Shown: positions 17,283 to 24,665 of the stretch, piece by piece
Numbering within the stretch: position 1 is the stretch's first letter
Layout of the letters: the number at the start of each line of letters is the position of its first letter
Source of the DNA: Methanospirillum hungatei JF-1
Lineage (GTDB): Archaea; Halobacteriota; Methanomicrobia; Methanomicrobiales; Methanospirillaceae
Direction of reading: 5' to 3'
DNA length: 64,000 nucleotides
Assembly (NCBI RefSeq): GCF_000013445.1
Contig: NC_007796.1
Span: forward strand, 2,516,936 to 2,580,935
Notes under the pieces: generated by a model
Seen by the model: the letters and a program-made list of their open reading frames with translations, nothing else
Databases searched by the model: none
Told to the model about the DNA's origin: nothing
Translations under genes and position numbers: made by a program

Positions 17283-19805
17283 TTATGTATAGTACTTCTC
17301 TATCTGTGATTCATCAACATCAATAGTTTGGTTTGTTTCTATGATACGATAGGGCCCGGTTGTTTTGACATCATATGGGGAATTCGTAGTTGCATAGGGG
17401 AGAGTAAAGGTGCCATTCTCACTCTGCTGACGGTAGGTGAAATGACGGCCCTGGTTCGTTACGATGGGGACTTCGATGGTTCCGGTTCCGGGGATGGTGT
17501 ATCCCTTGACCCGTTCGAAGATCTTGATGTTGTTGAGGGTTACGTCGCCAGGGAAGGTTTGGGTTCCATTAGATTCATAGATGAGACGGTAGTTTTTGAG
17601 GGCTGGGGTGTCGGTGATGGGGGAGGTGTACATCAGAGATATTATCTCTGTGTTAGACCAAGGTTGAGACAAGAATTGAATTGTCTGGGTCTGATCAATG
17701 GGATACATCTTTTGAAGGAGAGGAACTTCTTTACCTGACACGATTGTGCTTTGATATTGAATAACCACACTGCCATTGGCGTGCACATACGACCCATCAT
17801 TAGCGTGAAGCTTAACAAGAGTAGTATTAAAAAATGCGGGTTTCATTCCTAGCATCGGAGTAAGTATCGAAGAGGTTTTACTTGCTCGATTATAAAAAAC
17901 AAAATAATAAGGATCTTCATCTGGTTGTGCAGGTATCCATTTTTGAATCATGGGAAAATCGTTAAATAAATACTCATTTGTAGTAATAATATATTTTCCA
18001 TGTAATTGTGAGGCGATCATTTCTGCTTGAATATTAGAATCAGCAAGGAGGAACTTAGCTACAGGAACGATATTATCCTGAAAAGGAGAGGTTGCAGGAA
18101 TTTTATGAGCCAAGACAAGGATCCAGTGCCCACTAGTCCACCAAGATATTACCGTTGATATATTTTGGGGATATGAAAAAGATTCCTTATAGATTGAATA
18201 ATAATCAGGAACATCGGTGTTATTTTGCTGAGATAACCATTTTAATGATTGAATCCATTCATCATTTATAGAATCTTTAGGAGTTTCATTTAATCCAACC
18301 TCCATCGCAACAGGAATAGAGAGAATAGTGATCATAGTTATTAAAAAACCAATGCAAAGAATACCCTTGTTATTAATAAAAATTATTTTCCAGAAAAATT
18401 TATTTTTATTATCTTTTTGAATTTTATGATGCCTTACCTGAATTTTATCGTACAGTGCGGAAAGAAATACTCCAGCCAATATGACAAAAATTTCACCACT
18501 ATAATATTGAAATCGGACAACTAGTAAACTTATTACTATATAGACTGATGCCCATATAATAACAGCTAAATTAAGTGGATTTTTCGTCCGATAAAATTGG
18601 AAACATAATATTAAGAATCCAAAACAGGAAAGAATTGCAGTAATATTAAAAACTTTTAGAAACGTGAAAATATTGGATGATTGCATCTCTTGAATTGTTA
18701 CAGAGGTACCATTTAGCGCAAAAAATCTAGTTACCATATTTGTAAAACTATTAGAAATTTCCGAATTAATTAAAATTAATAAGGCCGAGAAAACAAAAAA
18801 TATCATTAACAATATTCCTGTATAAAAAAACCTATTTTTTGCAACTATGAATCTCGATAATATATAAAGAATACCTGATTCAGCAATTATTCCTGCAGGA
18901 ATGAAAAGATGAATTATCGAATATTGCCCTAATGACCACCCTGATACCTGGATCCCGCTTAAAGCAAATAAAATTATGAACAGGCCAAAAATTATCCCAT
19001 TCATTACAAAAATCCGACTATAGTCTGATTTTTCTGTAATAAGAACTGGTAGGAAAAATGTAAATAGGGCAATAATTATTGCAATTAAGGTACAAGTAGG
19101 CATCGTCATAATAGCCAGGTAATAGAGAATGCCACAAATTATTGAAAGTACTATTACCAGATTCTGGATTTTAGAATTCCCAAAATAGTGATGTGACCAA
19201 CTCTTTGTAGATAAAGGTGCCTTCCATTTGGTTCTGTTATTATTATTAGCATTAAAGTAGGATAATAAGATAAAATAACTGATAAAAAAAGAAGAAGTTA
19301 CGACAACCTCCATTATATGATGATCGACATCACCAAAAAATGACCTGAAGAGGGTTTCTCCCCCGACAACACATATTAAGATCGCAGCGAACCAGCCGGC
19401 TTTAACATCCCAAATTATTTTACCGAACATATAACAGAGAGGAATGAGAACCATACCCAAAATGACAGGAACCCATGAAATTGCACGAATAATATCGCCC
19501 TGGATAGAAGCATTTAGTATTAAAGCAATTAAACTGCTAAACAAAGGGAATACCGGCCCCCAATCAACAATCTTACCATTTGGATAAGATAAGAATGGAT
19601 CAAACCATGAGTAATTCGGAAAATGATGAATTATTTGTTCTACTTGTCGGACGGTATACCAAGGATCTGTCGATGAGACTATGGGCTGTATCGACTCTAG
19701 GAGAAAATCCGATGGCAATAATCGAATCCATAACCCTAATATCACAAAACAAAAAACAATTATACCTAAAAGGATATTTAAACGGCTAATTGAGGACAAA
19801 TTCAT
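17283..19805 (-). CDS. aglB: AglB/STT3-type oligosaccharyltransferase
   Basis: 840 residues: about 12-13 membrane helices (1-510) and a C-terminal extracytoplasmic globular part. Donor and metal-binding motifs are seen at TDPWY (Asp 47) and GDVDHHIMEV (Asp 159, Asp 161). At the acceptor-binding site the protein reads WWTSGHW (555-561), where the family signature is WWDxG: the Asp is a Thr. AglB transfers a lipid-linked glycan to Asn of N-x-S/T outside the membrane. The gene is strongly A+T-rich over its membrane part but near the local average over the last 140 codons. It sits between two sheath-type genes on the same strand. Confidence 0.88.
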   Translation of the reverse strand: MNLSSISRLNILLGIIVFCFVILGLWIRLLPSDFLLESIQPIVSSTDPWYTVRQVEQIIHHFPNYSWFDPFLSYPNGKIVDWGPVFPLFSSLIALILNASIQGDIIRAISWVPVILGMVLIPLCYMFGKIIWDVKAGWFAAILICVVGGETLFRSFFGDVDHHIMEVVVTSSFFISYFILLSYFNANNNNRTKWKAPLSTKSWSHHYFGNSKIQNLVIVLSIICGILYYLAIMTMPTCTLIAIIIALFTFFLPVLITEKSDYSRIFVMNGIIFGLFIILFALSGIQVSGWSLGQYSIIHLFIPAGIIAESGILYILSRFIVAKNRFFYTGILLMIFFVFSALLILINSEISNSFTNMVTRFFALNGTSVTIQEMQSSNIFTFLKVFNITAILSCFGFLILCFQFYRTKNPLNLAVIIWASVYIVISLLVVRFQYYSGEIFVILAGVFLSALYDKIQVRHHKIQKDNKNKFFWKIIFINNKGILCIGFLITMITILSIPVAMEVGLNETPKDSINDEWIQSLKWLSQQNNTDVPDYYSIYKESFSYPQNISTVISWWTSGHWILVLAHKIPATSPFQDNIVPVAKFLLADSNIQAEMIASQLHGKYIITTNEYLFNDFPMIQKWIPAQPDEDPYYFVFYNRASKTSSILTPMLGMKPAFFNTTLVKLHANDGSYVHANGSVVIQYQSTIVSGKEVPLLQKMYPIDQTQTIQFLSQPWSNTEIISLMYTSPITDTPALKNYRLIYESNGTQTFPGDVTLNNIKIFERVKGYTIPGTGTIEVPIVTNQGRHFTYRQQSENGTFTLPYATTNSPYDVKTTGPYRIIETNQTIDVDESQIEKYYT

Positions 19806-19934
19806 TTCTATCTCAATTATTTTTCATCTACAACATCATTAAATCATCTTTCGATGAGTGCATTCTCTAACCAAAAATCAGACTCATTCGTTGGAAGAAT
19901 TACAGATAATGGATGTAATAATTCCAGATATGGT

Positions 19935-19942
19935 AAAAAAAA
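19935..19942 (-). terminator. T-run terminator after the sheath protein gene
   Basis: Eight A on the plus strand (eight T on the minus strand) 22 bp beyond the stop of the sheath protein gene. It would end a highly expressed one-gene transcript before aglB. Confidence 0.65.
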
Positions 19943-19964
19943 GATTGAATTATAGATTTACTAA

Positions 19965-21098
19965 TTAGAAAGTAAACCCTGATTCGTAGTTAAAGGTCTT
20001 CTGGAAGTTCTTGATACCGCCAGTGACGGATGCAGTGTCCTTCCAGTTGTTGGTTGCGGATGGAACCTGGTTCTTGCCACGTGCTTCCATGATGGAGCCG
20101 CCGAAGAGGGTCTTTACAGTTCCGTCTGCAAATCCACTGCCAGAGTTGCTGTCAGGGGTGACGGCGATCTGGTAGTTGAGTGCTGCTGGGATATCACCGG
20201 TTGCTGCTACTGCACGTGCTGCACCCTTGGTTGAAACCTGTGCACTGTTGATGTTTACAAGTTCGCTCTTTGCCTTGACGACATTACAGAATGCCGGGAA
20301 GTACTCGGTAGATGCTGCTGCAAAGACACAGCGGATGCTGTCTGCAGTCTTCTCCCAGTTACCTGCTACATCAAGAGTCCACTCTTCTGCACCAACGAGG
20401 TGTGCACCCTCGGTGCTTGCATAGGTCAGAACCTTCTCAACTTCGAGGTTGTTCAGGCCTTTGCCCTTGTTGCGTGAATCAAAGTCAATGTTCTCATTGA
20501 GTGCGAGTTTACCACCGTTTGAACGGAGGGTGTCAGTCCAGGTCAGAATTGCGATCTCTTCACCTGCATAAAGCTTGCTGTCGTGAATTGCTCCCGGAAT
20601 CTTCACTGTGCTGTCTGCATAGTTAAAGTTTGCCTCGATATATGCTAAGTAATTTGCATAAGTGGTGCTACCGAATAATTCTGGATCCATGTAGTTTGTG
20701 TTGACATCTACTGGAACATTTAATTTAGTAAGGTAGAAAACTCCACCGATGTTCTTGTATGATAAGTAATCAGAGGCTGCATTTCCATACAGATTTGCCC
20801 ACTCAGTTGCTTTGGTCTGAAGATAATTAAGCTGTGCAGGGGTCAAAACAACTGCATTGCCTGCAAGGGCATCAAAGTTGTTATTATCAAAGATTACTCC
20901 CTCTGCAACAGAATTCTGAGAGTCAATGGTCCACTGCATTTCGCTTTCCTGGCTGACTGCGCCAGTGACATCGATAAGGGTGTCAATGGTAAAGATCTGG
21001 TTCTCTGGAACCTGCTGCGGGAGCCGGTCTGCAGATGCAAATCCGGTGACTGCAACAAGTGCAACCAGTGCAAGAACAATTGCGTATCCGAACTTCAC
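19965..21098 (-). CDS. mspA: Major sheath protein, MspA-like
   Basis: 377 residues (about 40 kDa) with a clean signal peptide (1-23, ending ASA). Size, signal peptide and amino-acid composition fit MspA, the amyloid-forming protein of the Methanospirillum sheath; I recognise it from that description, not from a search. It has just two Cys (257, 271), Gly/Ala/Asn/Thr-rich beta-prone sequence, and no N-x-S/T sequon. Residues about 72-180 form an insert missing from the paralogue at 16374-17195. The start is GTG 21098, with GGAGG eight bases before it. A TATA box, a short leader with a perfect stem-loop, and an oligo-T terminator point to a strongly expressed monocistronic gene. Confidence 0.78.
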   Translation of the reverse strand: MKFGYAIVLALVALVAVTGFASADRLPQQVPENQIFTIDTLIDVTGAVSQESEMQWTIDSQNSVAEGVIFDNNNFDALAGNAVVLTPAQLNYLQTKATEWANLYGNAASDYLSYKNIGGVFYLTKLNVPVDVNTNYMDPELFGSTTYANYLAYIEANFNYADSTVKIPGAIHDSKLYAGEEIAILTWTDTLRSNGGKLALNENIDFDSRNKGKGLNNLEVEKVLTYASTEGAHLVGAEEWTLDVAGNWEKTADSIRCVFAAASTEYFPAFCNVVKAKSELVNINSAQVSTKGAARAVAATGDIPAALNYQIAVTPDSNSGSGFADGTVKTLFGGSIMEARGKNQVPSATNNWKDTASVTGGIKNFQKTFNYESGFTF

Positions 21099-21119
21099 GT
21101 AAATTTCCTCCTACATTTC

Positions 21120-21138
21120 ATGCTGATACTCTCAGCAT
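21120..21138 (-). promoter_or_regulatory. Perfect stem-loop in the sheath protein mRNA leader
   Basis: ATGCTGA and TCAGCAT form a perfect 7-bp stem around a 5-base loop. It lies between the TATA box and GGAGG, so it would occupy much of the roughly 45-nt leader. It is likely to protect the 5' end or tune translation of this abundant message. Confidence 0.55.
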
Positions 21139-21163
21139 CAACAAAACAAGGTTGTGTGTAACC

Positions 21164-21173
21164 TCATAAATAG
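21164..21173 (-). promoter_or_regulatory. TATA box of the sheath protein gene
   Basis: On the minus strand ACTATTTATG, placed so that transcription would start near 21145, about 45 nt before the GTG start. Confidence 0.55.
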
Positions 21174-21382
21174 TTTCCCGGAAAAAATGTCGTTGATTGA
21201 CGATAAATCTATTCGTTTTGATCTTTTTGGGAAAAACCTTTTCTGATAAAATAACCCATATTTCTTCTAAAATCTCGAGATTATTCAATTTTTTCAGGAA
21301 TCGTAAAATCATATAAGGACAGCCGTGTCGAATTCTCATTTCCATCGCCCTCAACTATCTCTGAGCGAGAATCAGAATGACA

Positions 21383-21583
21383 TCATATTTGAGCTTCAGC
21401 AATTTTTCCCTCTTCACCTTCAATCACAATGACTACATCTTTTGAAGAATGGTTTTGAACATACCCCGCTAATTCAAGACTATCAGCAATATCCTCAACT
21501 TTATCCCGGAACCCTACTCTTTGGACTTTCCCTTTTACTGAAATGTGAAATTGTTTCCTTATTGAATCGGACATGATATACAA
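21383..21583 (-). pseudogene. Acylphosphatase, truncated at the C-terminus
   Basis: 66 codons with a good acylphosphatase N-terminal two-thirds: GKVQRVGFRDKVEDIA holds the phosphate loop and catalytic Arg, and LAGYVQNHSSKDVVIVIEG the catalytic Asn. The frame then stops after AEAQI, about 25 residues short of the usual 90, and neither other frame continues the family sequence (which should run on to a final G-F-x-I strand). The stump lies directly upstream of the sheath gene. Either it is a decayed gene or a very short variant; loss of the last two strands argues for decay. Confidence 0.65.
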
Positions 21584-21691
21584 ACACCAATCAATTTATA
21601 TGTACACTACTCTGCATATATCTTCTGTGCAGCCTGAATCTATACTCTCTTCAACCATAAATGGCATAAACAATACACAAATGAGACAAAC

Positions 21692-22417
21692 TCACTTCCT
21701 CGCAACCGTCAGATACCCACTATGACACACCTTTGTCGAAGGCCTCGTCCCTCTCTCGCTCCGGTCCATCTCCCGCATAATACTCTCATGGGCAGTAACC
21801 TCTGAAAAGAGCCCGGAGGCCGTATCAAACACAATCCCCATCTGTTCAAAGAACGGTGTATAGCAGACCAGGTACCCACCTGAACGGATCAGGGAGAAAG
21901 CATGGATGACATGCTCTTTCGTTACTCCAAGGTCAAGGTGGACAATATCATACTGCCCGTCCATCTCCAGGACATCCCGGTTCACCACCTCAATATTTGA
22001 AAGCCCGGTCTCCCGGATACTCTCTTCTGCGATCCGGAAAAACTCCTCCCTTCGTTCACAGGTCGTTACCTTTCCGGCAACTCCGGCAAAAAAGACTGCC
22101 GCAACTCCGCTCCCGGTCCCGGCATCAAGGACATGATCATACTTATTCATCGCAGTCAGGCCAATCACCAGCCCTATATCCCGGGGAAGCATGGGTGCCC
22201 CGCTCCGTTTTGCCTGCTCAAAAAAGTCTGTTGCCCGAGGAAGGCGTATAACCAGTTCCTTTCCGGATTTGGTCCTGATGATATCGCCCGGCTCCTTTCC
22301 GGCGATGTGGGAGAGATCAACCATCCCAAGATCGGTCCCGAGACTCCCCTCCCCGGCTCGGACAACATAGATCTTACCTTTCCCGGAGAGGATCACCCGG
22401 TCTCCGGCTGCTATCAT
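21692..22417 (-). CDS. TrmI-like tRNA (adenine-N1)-methyltransferase
   Basis: 241 residues: an N-terminal beta domain (GDRVILSGKGKIYVV), then a Rossmann methyltransferase with VLDAGTGSGVAAVFFA, VTTCERREEFFRIA and a D-x-x-H-L-D-L motif near 160. This is the archaeal TrmI layout, methylating N1 of A57/A58 in the tRNA T-loop with SAM. The order of domains and the RPRDIGLVIG-like PMLPRDIGLVIG segment support it. The start overlaps the NAC stop in ATGA. Last gene of a four-gene minus-strand unit with recJ-like, PUA and NAC genes. Confidence 0.82.
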   Translation of the reverse strand: MIAAGDRVILSGKGKIYVVRAGEGSLGTDLGMVDLSHIAGKEPGDIIRTKSGKELVIRLPRATDFFEQAKRSGAPMLPRDIGLVIGLTAMNKYDHVLDAGTGSGVAAVFFAGVAGKVTTCERREEFFRIAEESIRETGLSNIEVVNRDVLEMDGQYDIVHLDLGVTKEHVIHAFSLIRSGGYLVCYTPFFEQMGIVFDTASGLFSEVTAHESIMREMDRSERGTRPSTKVCHSGYLTVARK

Positions 22418-22749
22418 GAAGACAGACGAAGGATCGCTTCTGCAATATCTCCTTTCGTCTCAACAAGAGCTGCCTTTGCTGCTTCCGGTGTCACATGTGC
22501 CTGCCCGGCAACAAGCTCCACGTCCTCATCAGGAATGACCGCTTCAGCCTCTTCAAACCGTGGCTCACCGGTTATCTGCCAGGTGACAGTGCCCTGCATC
22601 TTCATGATGGCAACCTCGGCCTGGTCAAACACATACCGGCCCTTAGGGGTGGTAATGACAATCTCCTGCACATCTTCAATCGGCTTGATATCCATCCCAA
22701 GCTGTTTCATCATCTGTTTCATCTTGCGGGGGTTCATTCCAGGTATCAT
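22414..22749 (-). CDS. nac: Archaeal nascent polypeptide-associated complex protein
   Basis: 111 residues: a short basic N-terminus (NPRKMKQMMKQLGMD), the NAC domain (VQEIVITTPKGRYVFDQAEV), then a C-terminal UBA domain (VTPEAAKAALVETKGDIAEA). Archaeal NAC is a homodimer that binds ribosomes and nascent chains. It lies 2 bp after the PUA gene and overlaps the TrmI-like gene by four bases, tying it to translation and RNA modification. Confidence 0.93.
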   Translation of the reverse strand: MIPGMNPRKMKQMMKQLGMDIKPIEDVQEIVITTPKGRYVFDQAEVAIMKMQGTVTWQITGEPRFEEAEAVIPDEDVELVAGQAHVTPEAAKAALVETKGDIAEAILRLSS

Positions 22750-22751
22750 GA

Positions 22752-23210
22752 TTATTCCTCTTTTTGTATGCCGTGTCTGACCGATACTGCCATCCCGGTT
22801 TCACAGGCCATCATCTCTGTGCCGGATACGACAGCCTCGCCAATTGCGATAAACCGTCCGTCTCCATCGATCACAATAACCTCATCACCGGCGTGGATAC
22901 CCGGATCAGCATCGGTAACATGCCTGCAGAAGAGGTTTTTTCCGGCTGCGATGAAGTTTACCACATCCTCTCTGAGCTCGACCCGACCCGTTTGGCCGGG
23001 CAGGGCTTCATGGAGCCGCTTTCCCCCGGCAAGCCCAAGGGTCAGACGACCGTCATGAGCACGAAGGGTTGCAAGGCGTTTTCCATCAAGGAGAACCTGA
23101 CGGACTCCGCCACGTCTGGATGTGATAAACCTGCAGGAATCAGGAAATAATAGTACACCTATACCCCTGCCAAACTGGAGATCAGCGATGGTCCTGACAC
23201 GACTGAGCAT
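22752..23210 (-). CDS. PUA-domain RNA-binding protein
   Basis: 152 residues with an N-terminal half of unknown fold and a C-terminal PUA domain (about 70-150) that contains the usual start ELREDVVNFIAAGKNLFCRH, then DPGIHAGDEVIVID and GRFIAIGEAV. It resembles the PUA proteins associated with archaeal tRNA-guanine transglycosylase but has no catalytic domain of its own. A tRNA or rRNA modification or maturation role is likely. It overlaps the RecJ-like gene by 29 bp and precedes NAC. Confidence 0.78.
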   Translation of the reverse strand: MLSRVRTIADLQFGRGIGVLLFPDSCRFITSRRGGVRQVLLDGKRLATLRAHDGRLTLGLAGGKRLHEALPGQTGRVELREDVVNFIAAGKNLFCRHVTDADPGIHAGDEVIVIDGDGRFIAIGEAVVSGTEMMACETGMAVSVRHGIQKEE

Positions 23211-24588
23211 ATTGCTGCGCTAATATTCGGTTGACATCTTCGATAAATGCACGCTCTTCTTCCTTAGGTATAAAGGCTCCGGCAGCGATCCGGTGACCTC
23301 CTCCGGAACATCCCTCACGTCCCTCGCATGCCAGAGTGAGTGCCTGCTGGAGATCAACTCCTTTACTCACCACCTCCGGACGGGTCCGCATGGATATCTT
23401 CGTCATCGACGGGTCAAGGGAGTCCTCGCACATGATCAGGATAGGTTTTTCTGGATTAAGCCGGGAGAGTGCCATTCCAGCACCTATGCCCACAATAGTA
23501 TCCGGGAACCGACCGCCTACATGAATGTAGAGCATATGGGAGAGCTCTGTCACACCCGTTTCGGTAATATAGAGCATGACCTCGCGTATCTTGCTCCGGT
23601 GATTGCGGAGCATATGTTCCGCCTCCCGGTAGGCAACCATCCGGTCACCACGACAAATAGCCCCTCCAAGCTCAGGTCGCTGCCACCTCCCACATGAATT
23701 CAGCATCGTTGCAAATTCTGAGGCATTCCGAAGTGATGCCTGATGCCGGTCCTCGTCAGGGAAGAGATAGTGGTCGGCAAAGAGTCGCCCGGTGTCCTTC
23801 CCATGAGCAACCATCTGTTCAATGACTGCACAGCATACCTGCTGTTTCTGATCAAATGAGAGATCCTCCCAGACCGGCCACCGGTTTGGCTGGATGGGGG
23901 TAATACCGATCCGTTCAAGAAACTTCCCGGCACCATCCGGGTCCCTGCTTACTCCGGGGATATCCATGTCATCTGAATATGCCAGGGACTGGGGAAGCGG
24001 CCGGGTGGATATCCCGTAAATATTGAGATCATGCTCCCAGAGCTCCACAGTACCCTGCCTGACCCCATCCTGCAGGATCTCCCGTGCCGGGCCGGTAAGG
24101 CAGAGATGCTCCCTATCCATCATATCACCGATATTACCGATGATTGCAAGCTTGGCAAGATCAGTATTGATCGAGTCCAGCTCCCTTGCAAGCAGATATG
24201 AGACCCCCGCAGCACTCATCTTCTCATGTCCATGGTTCAGACAGTTCACCTCGATGAAGGGATCGCCATGTTCTGCCGGCTGGCTGACATGATGATCGAT
24301 GATGATCGTTCTGGAGGGTTCAAGTCCCTTCTCAAGAAGCATCTGCTGCTGACCGGAGCCGAGGTCGGAGAATATCTTCAGGGAAGAGTCATCCGGGATC
24401 TGGTCAAGGGTCAGGGGATCGAGCTGACGGACAAAAGTAGTGGAAACGCGGATGCCATCACGGCTGAGAGCCTGTGCCAGTATAGCCTCACTGCTGATCC
24501 CATCCGCATCAATATGAGAGATGATGGTCACCTCCTCACATGAACGGACTGCATCAGCAGCAGCCCTGATATCCTCAAGAAGACTCAT
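23182..24588 (-). CDS. RecJ-like DHH-family single-strand exonuclease
   Basis: 468 residues of the archaeal RecJ/GAN type. DHH motifs: SHIDADGISS (about 24-33), a D-L-G metal motif, IIDHHVS (about 95-101), a further NIGDMMDR region, and DHHA1 with CSGGGHRIAAGA near 435-446. Such proteins associate with GINS/CMG replication helicase or act in DNA repair. It is first in the unit with PUA, NAC and TrmI-like genes, with a long start overlap to the PUA gene. Exonuclease polarity and RNA versus DNA preference cannot be told. Confidence 0.85.
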   Translation of the reverse strand: MSLLEDIRAAADAVRSCEEVTIISHIDADGISSEAILAQALSRDGIRVSTTFVRQLDPLTLDQIPDDSSLKIFSDLGSGQQQMLLEKGLEPSRTIIIDHHVSQPAEHGDPFIEVNCLNHGHEKMSAAGVSYLLARELDSINTDLAKLAIIGNIGDMMDREHLCLTGPAREILQDGVRQGTVELWEHDLNIYGISTRPLPQSLAYSDDMDIPGVSRDPDGAGKFLERIGITPIQPNRWPVWEDLSFDQKQQVCCAVIEQMVAHGKDTGRLFADHYLFPDEDRHQASLRNASEFATMLNSCGRWQRPELGGAICRGDRMVAYREAEHMLRNHRSKIREVMLYITETGVTELSHMLYIHVGGRFPDTIVGIGAGMALSRLNPEKPILIMCEDSLDPSMTKISMRTRPEVVSKGVDLQQALTLACEGREGCSGGGHRIAAGAFIPKEEERAFIEDVNRILAQQYAQSCQDHR

Positions 24589-24665
24589 TCAGGTACTATA
24601 TGGAGGTATGAGAAAAAGAGGAATGTGCAGGGAGTAAAATAGTAGAGGAGAGAGAGGAGGATTTC

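Noticed and set aside
21118-21354. 78-codon minus-strand frame between acylphosphatase remnant and sheath gene
   Set aside because: It runs through the TATA box and leader of the sheath gene and has no family resemblance; it does not complete the acylphosphatase.
15922-21600. Integrated element at tRNA-Ser
   Set aside because: The A+T-rich stretch starts next to a tRNA, but I found no integrase and no second copy of the tRNA 3' end at the far side.
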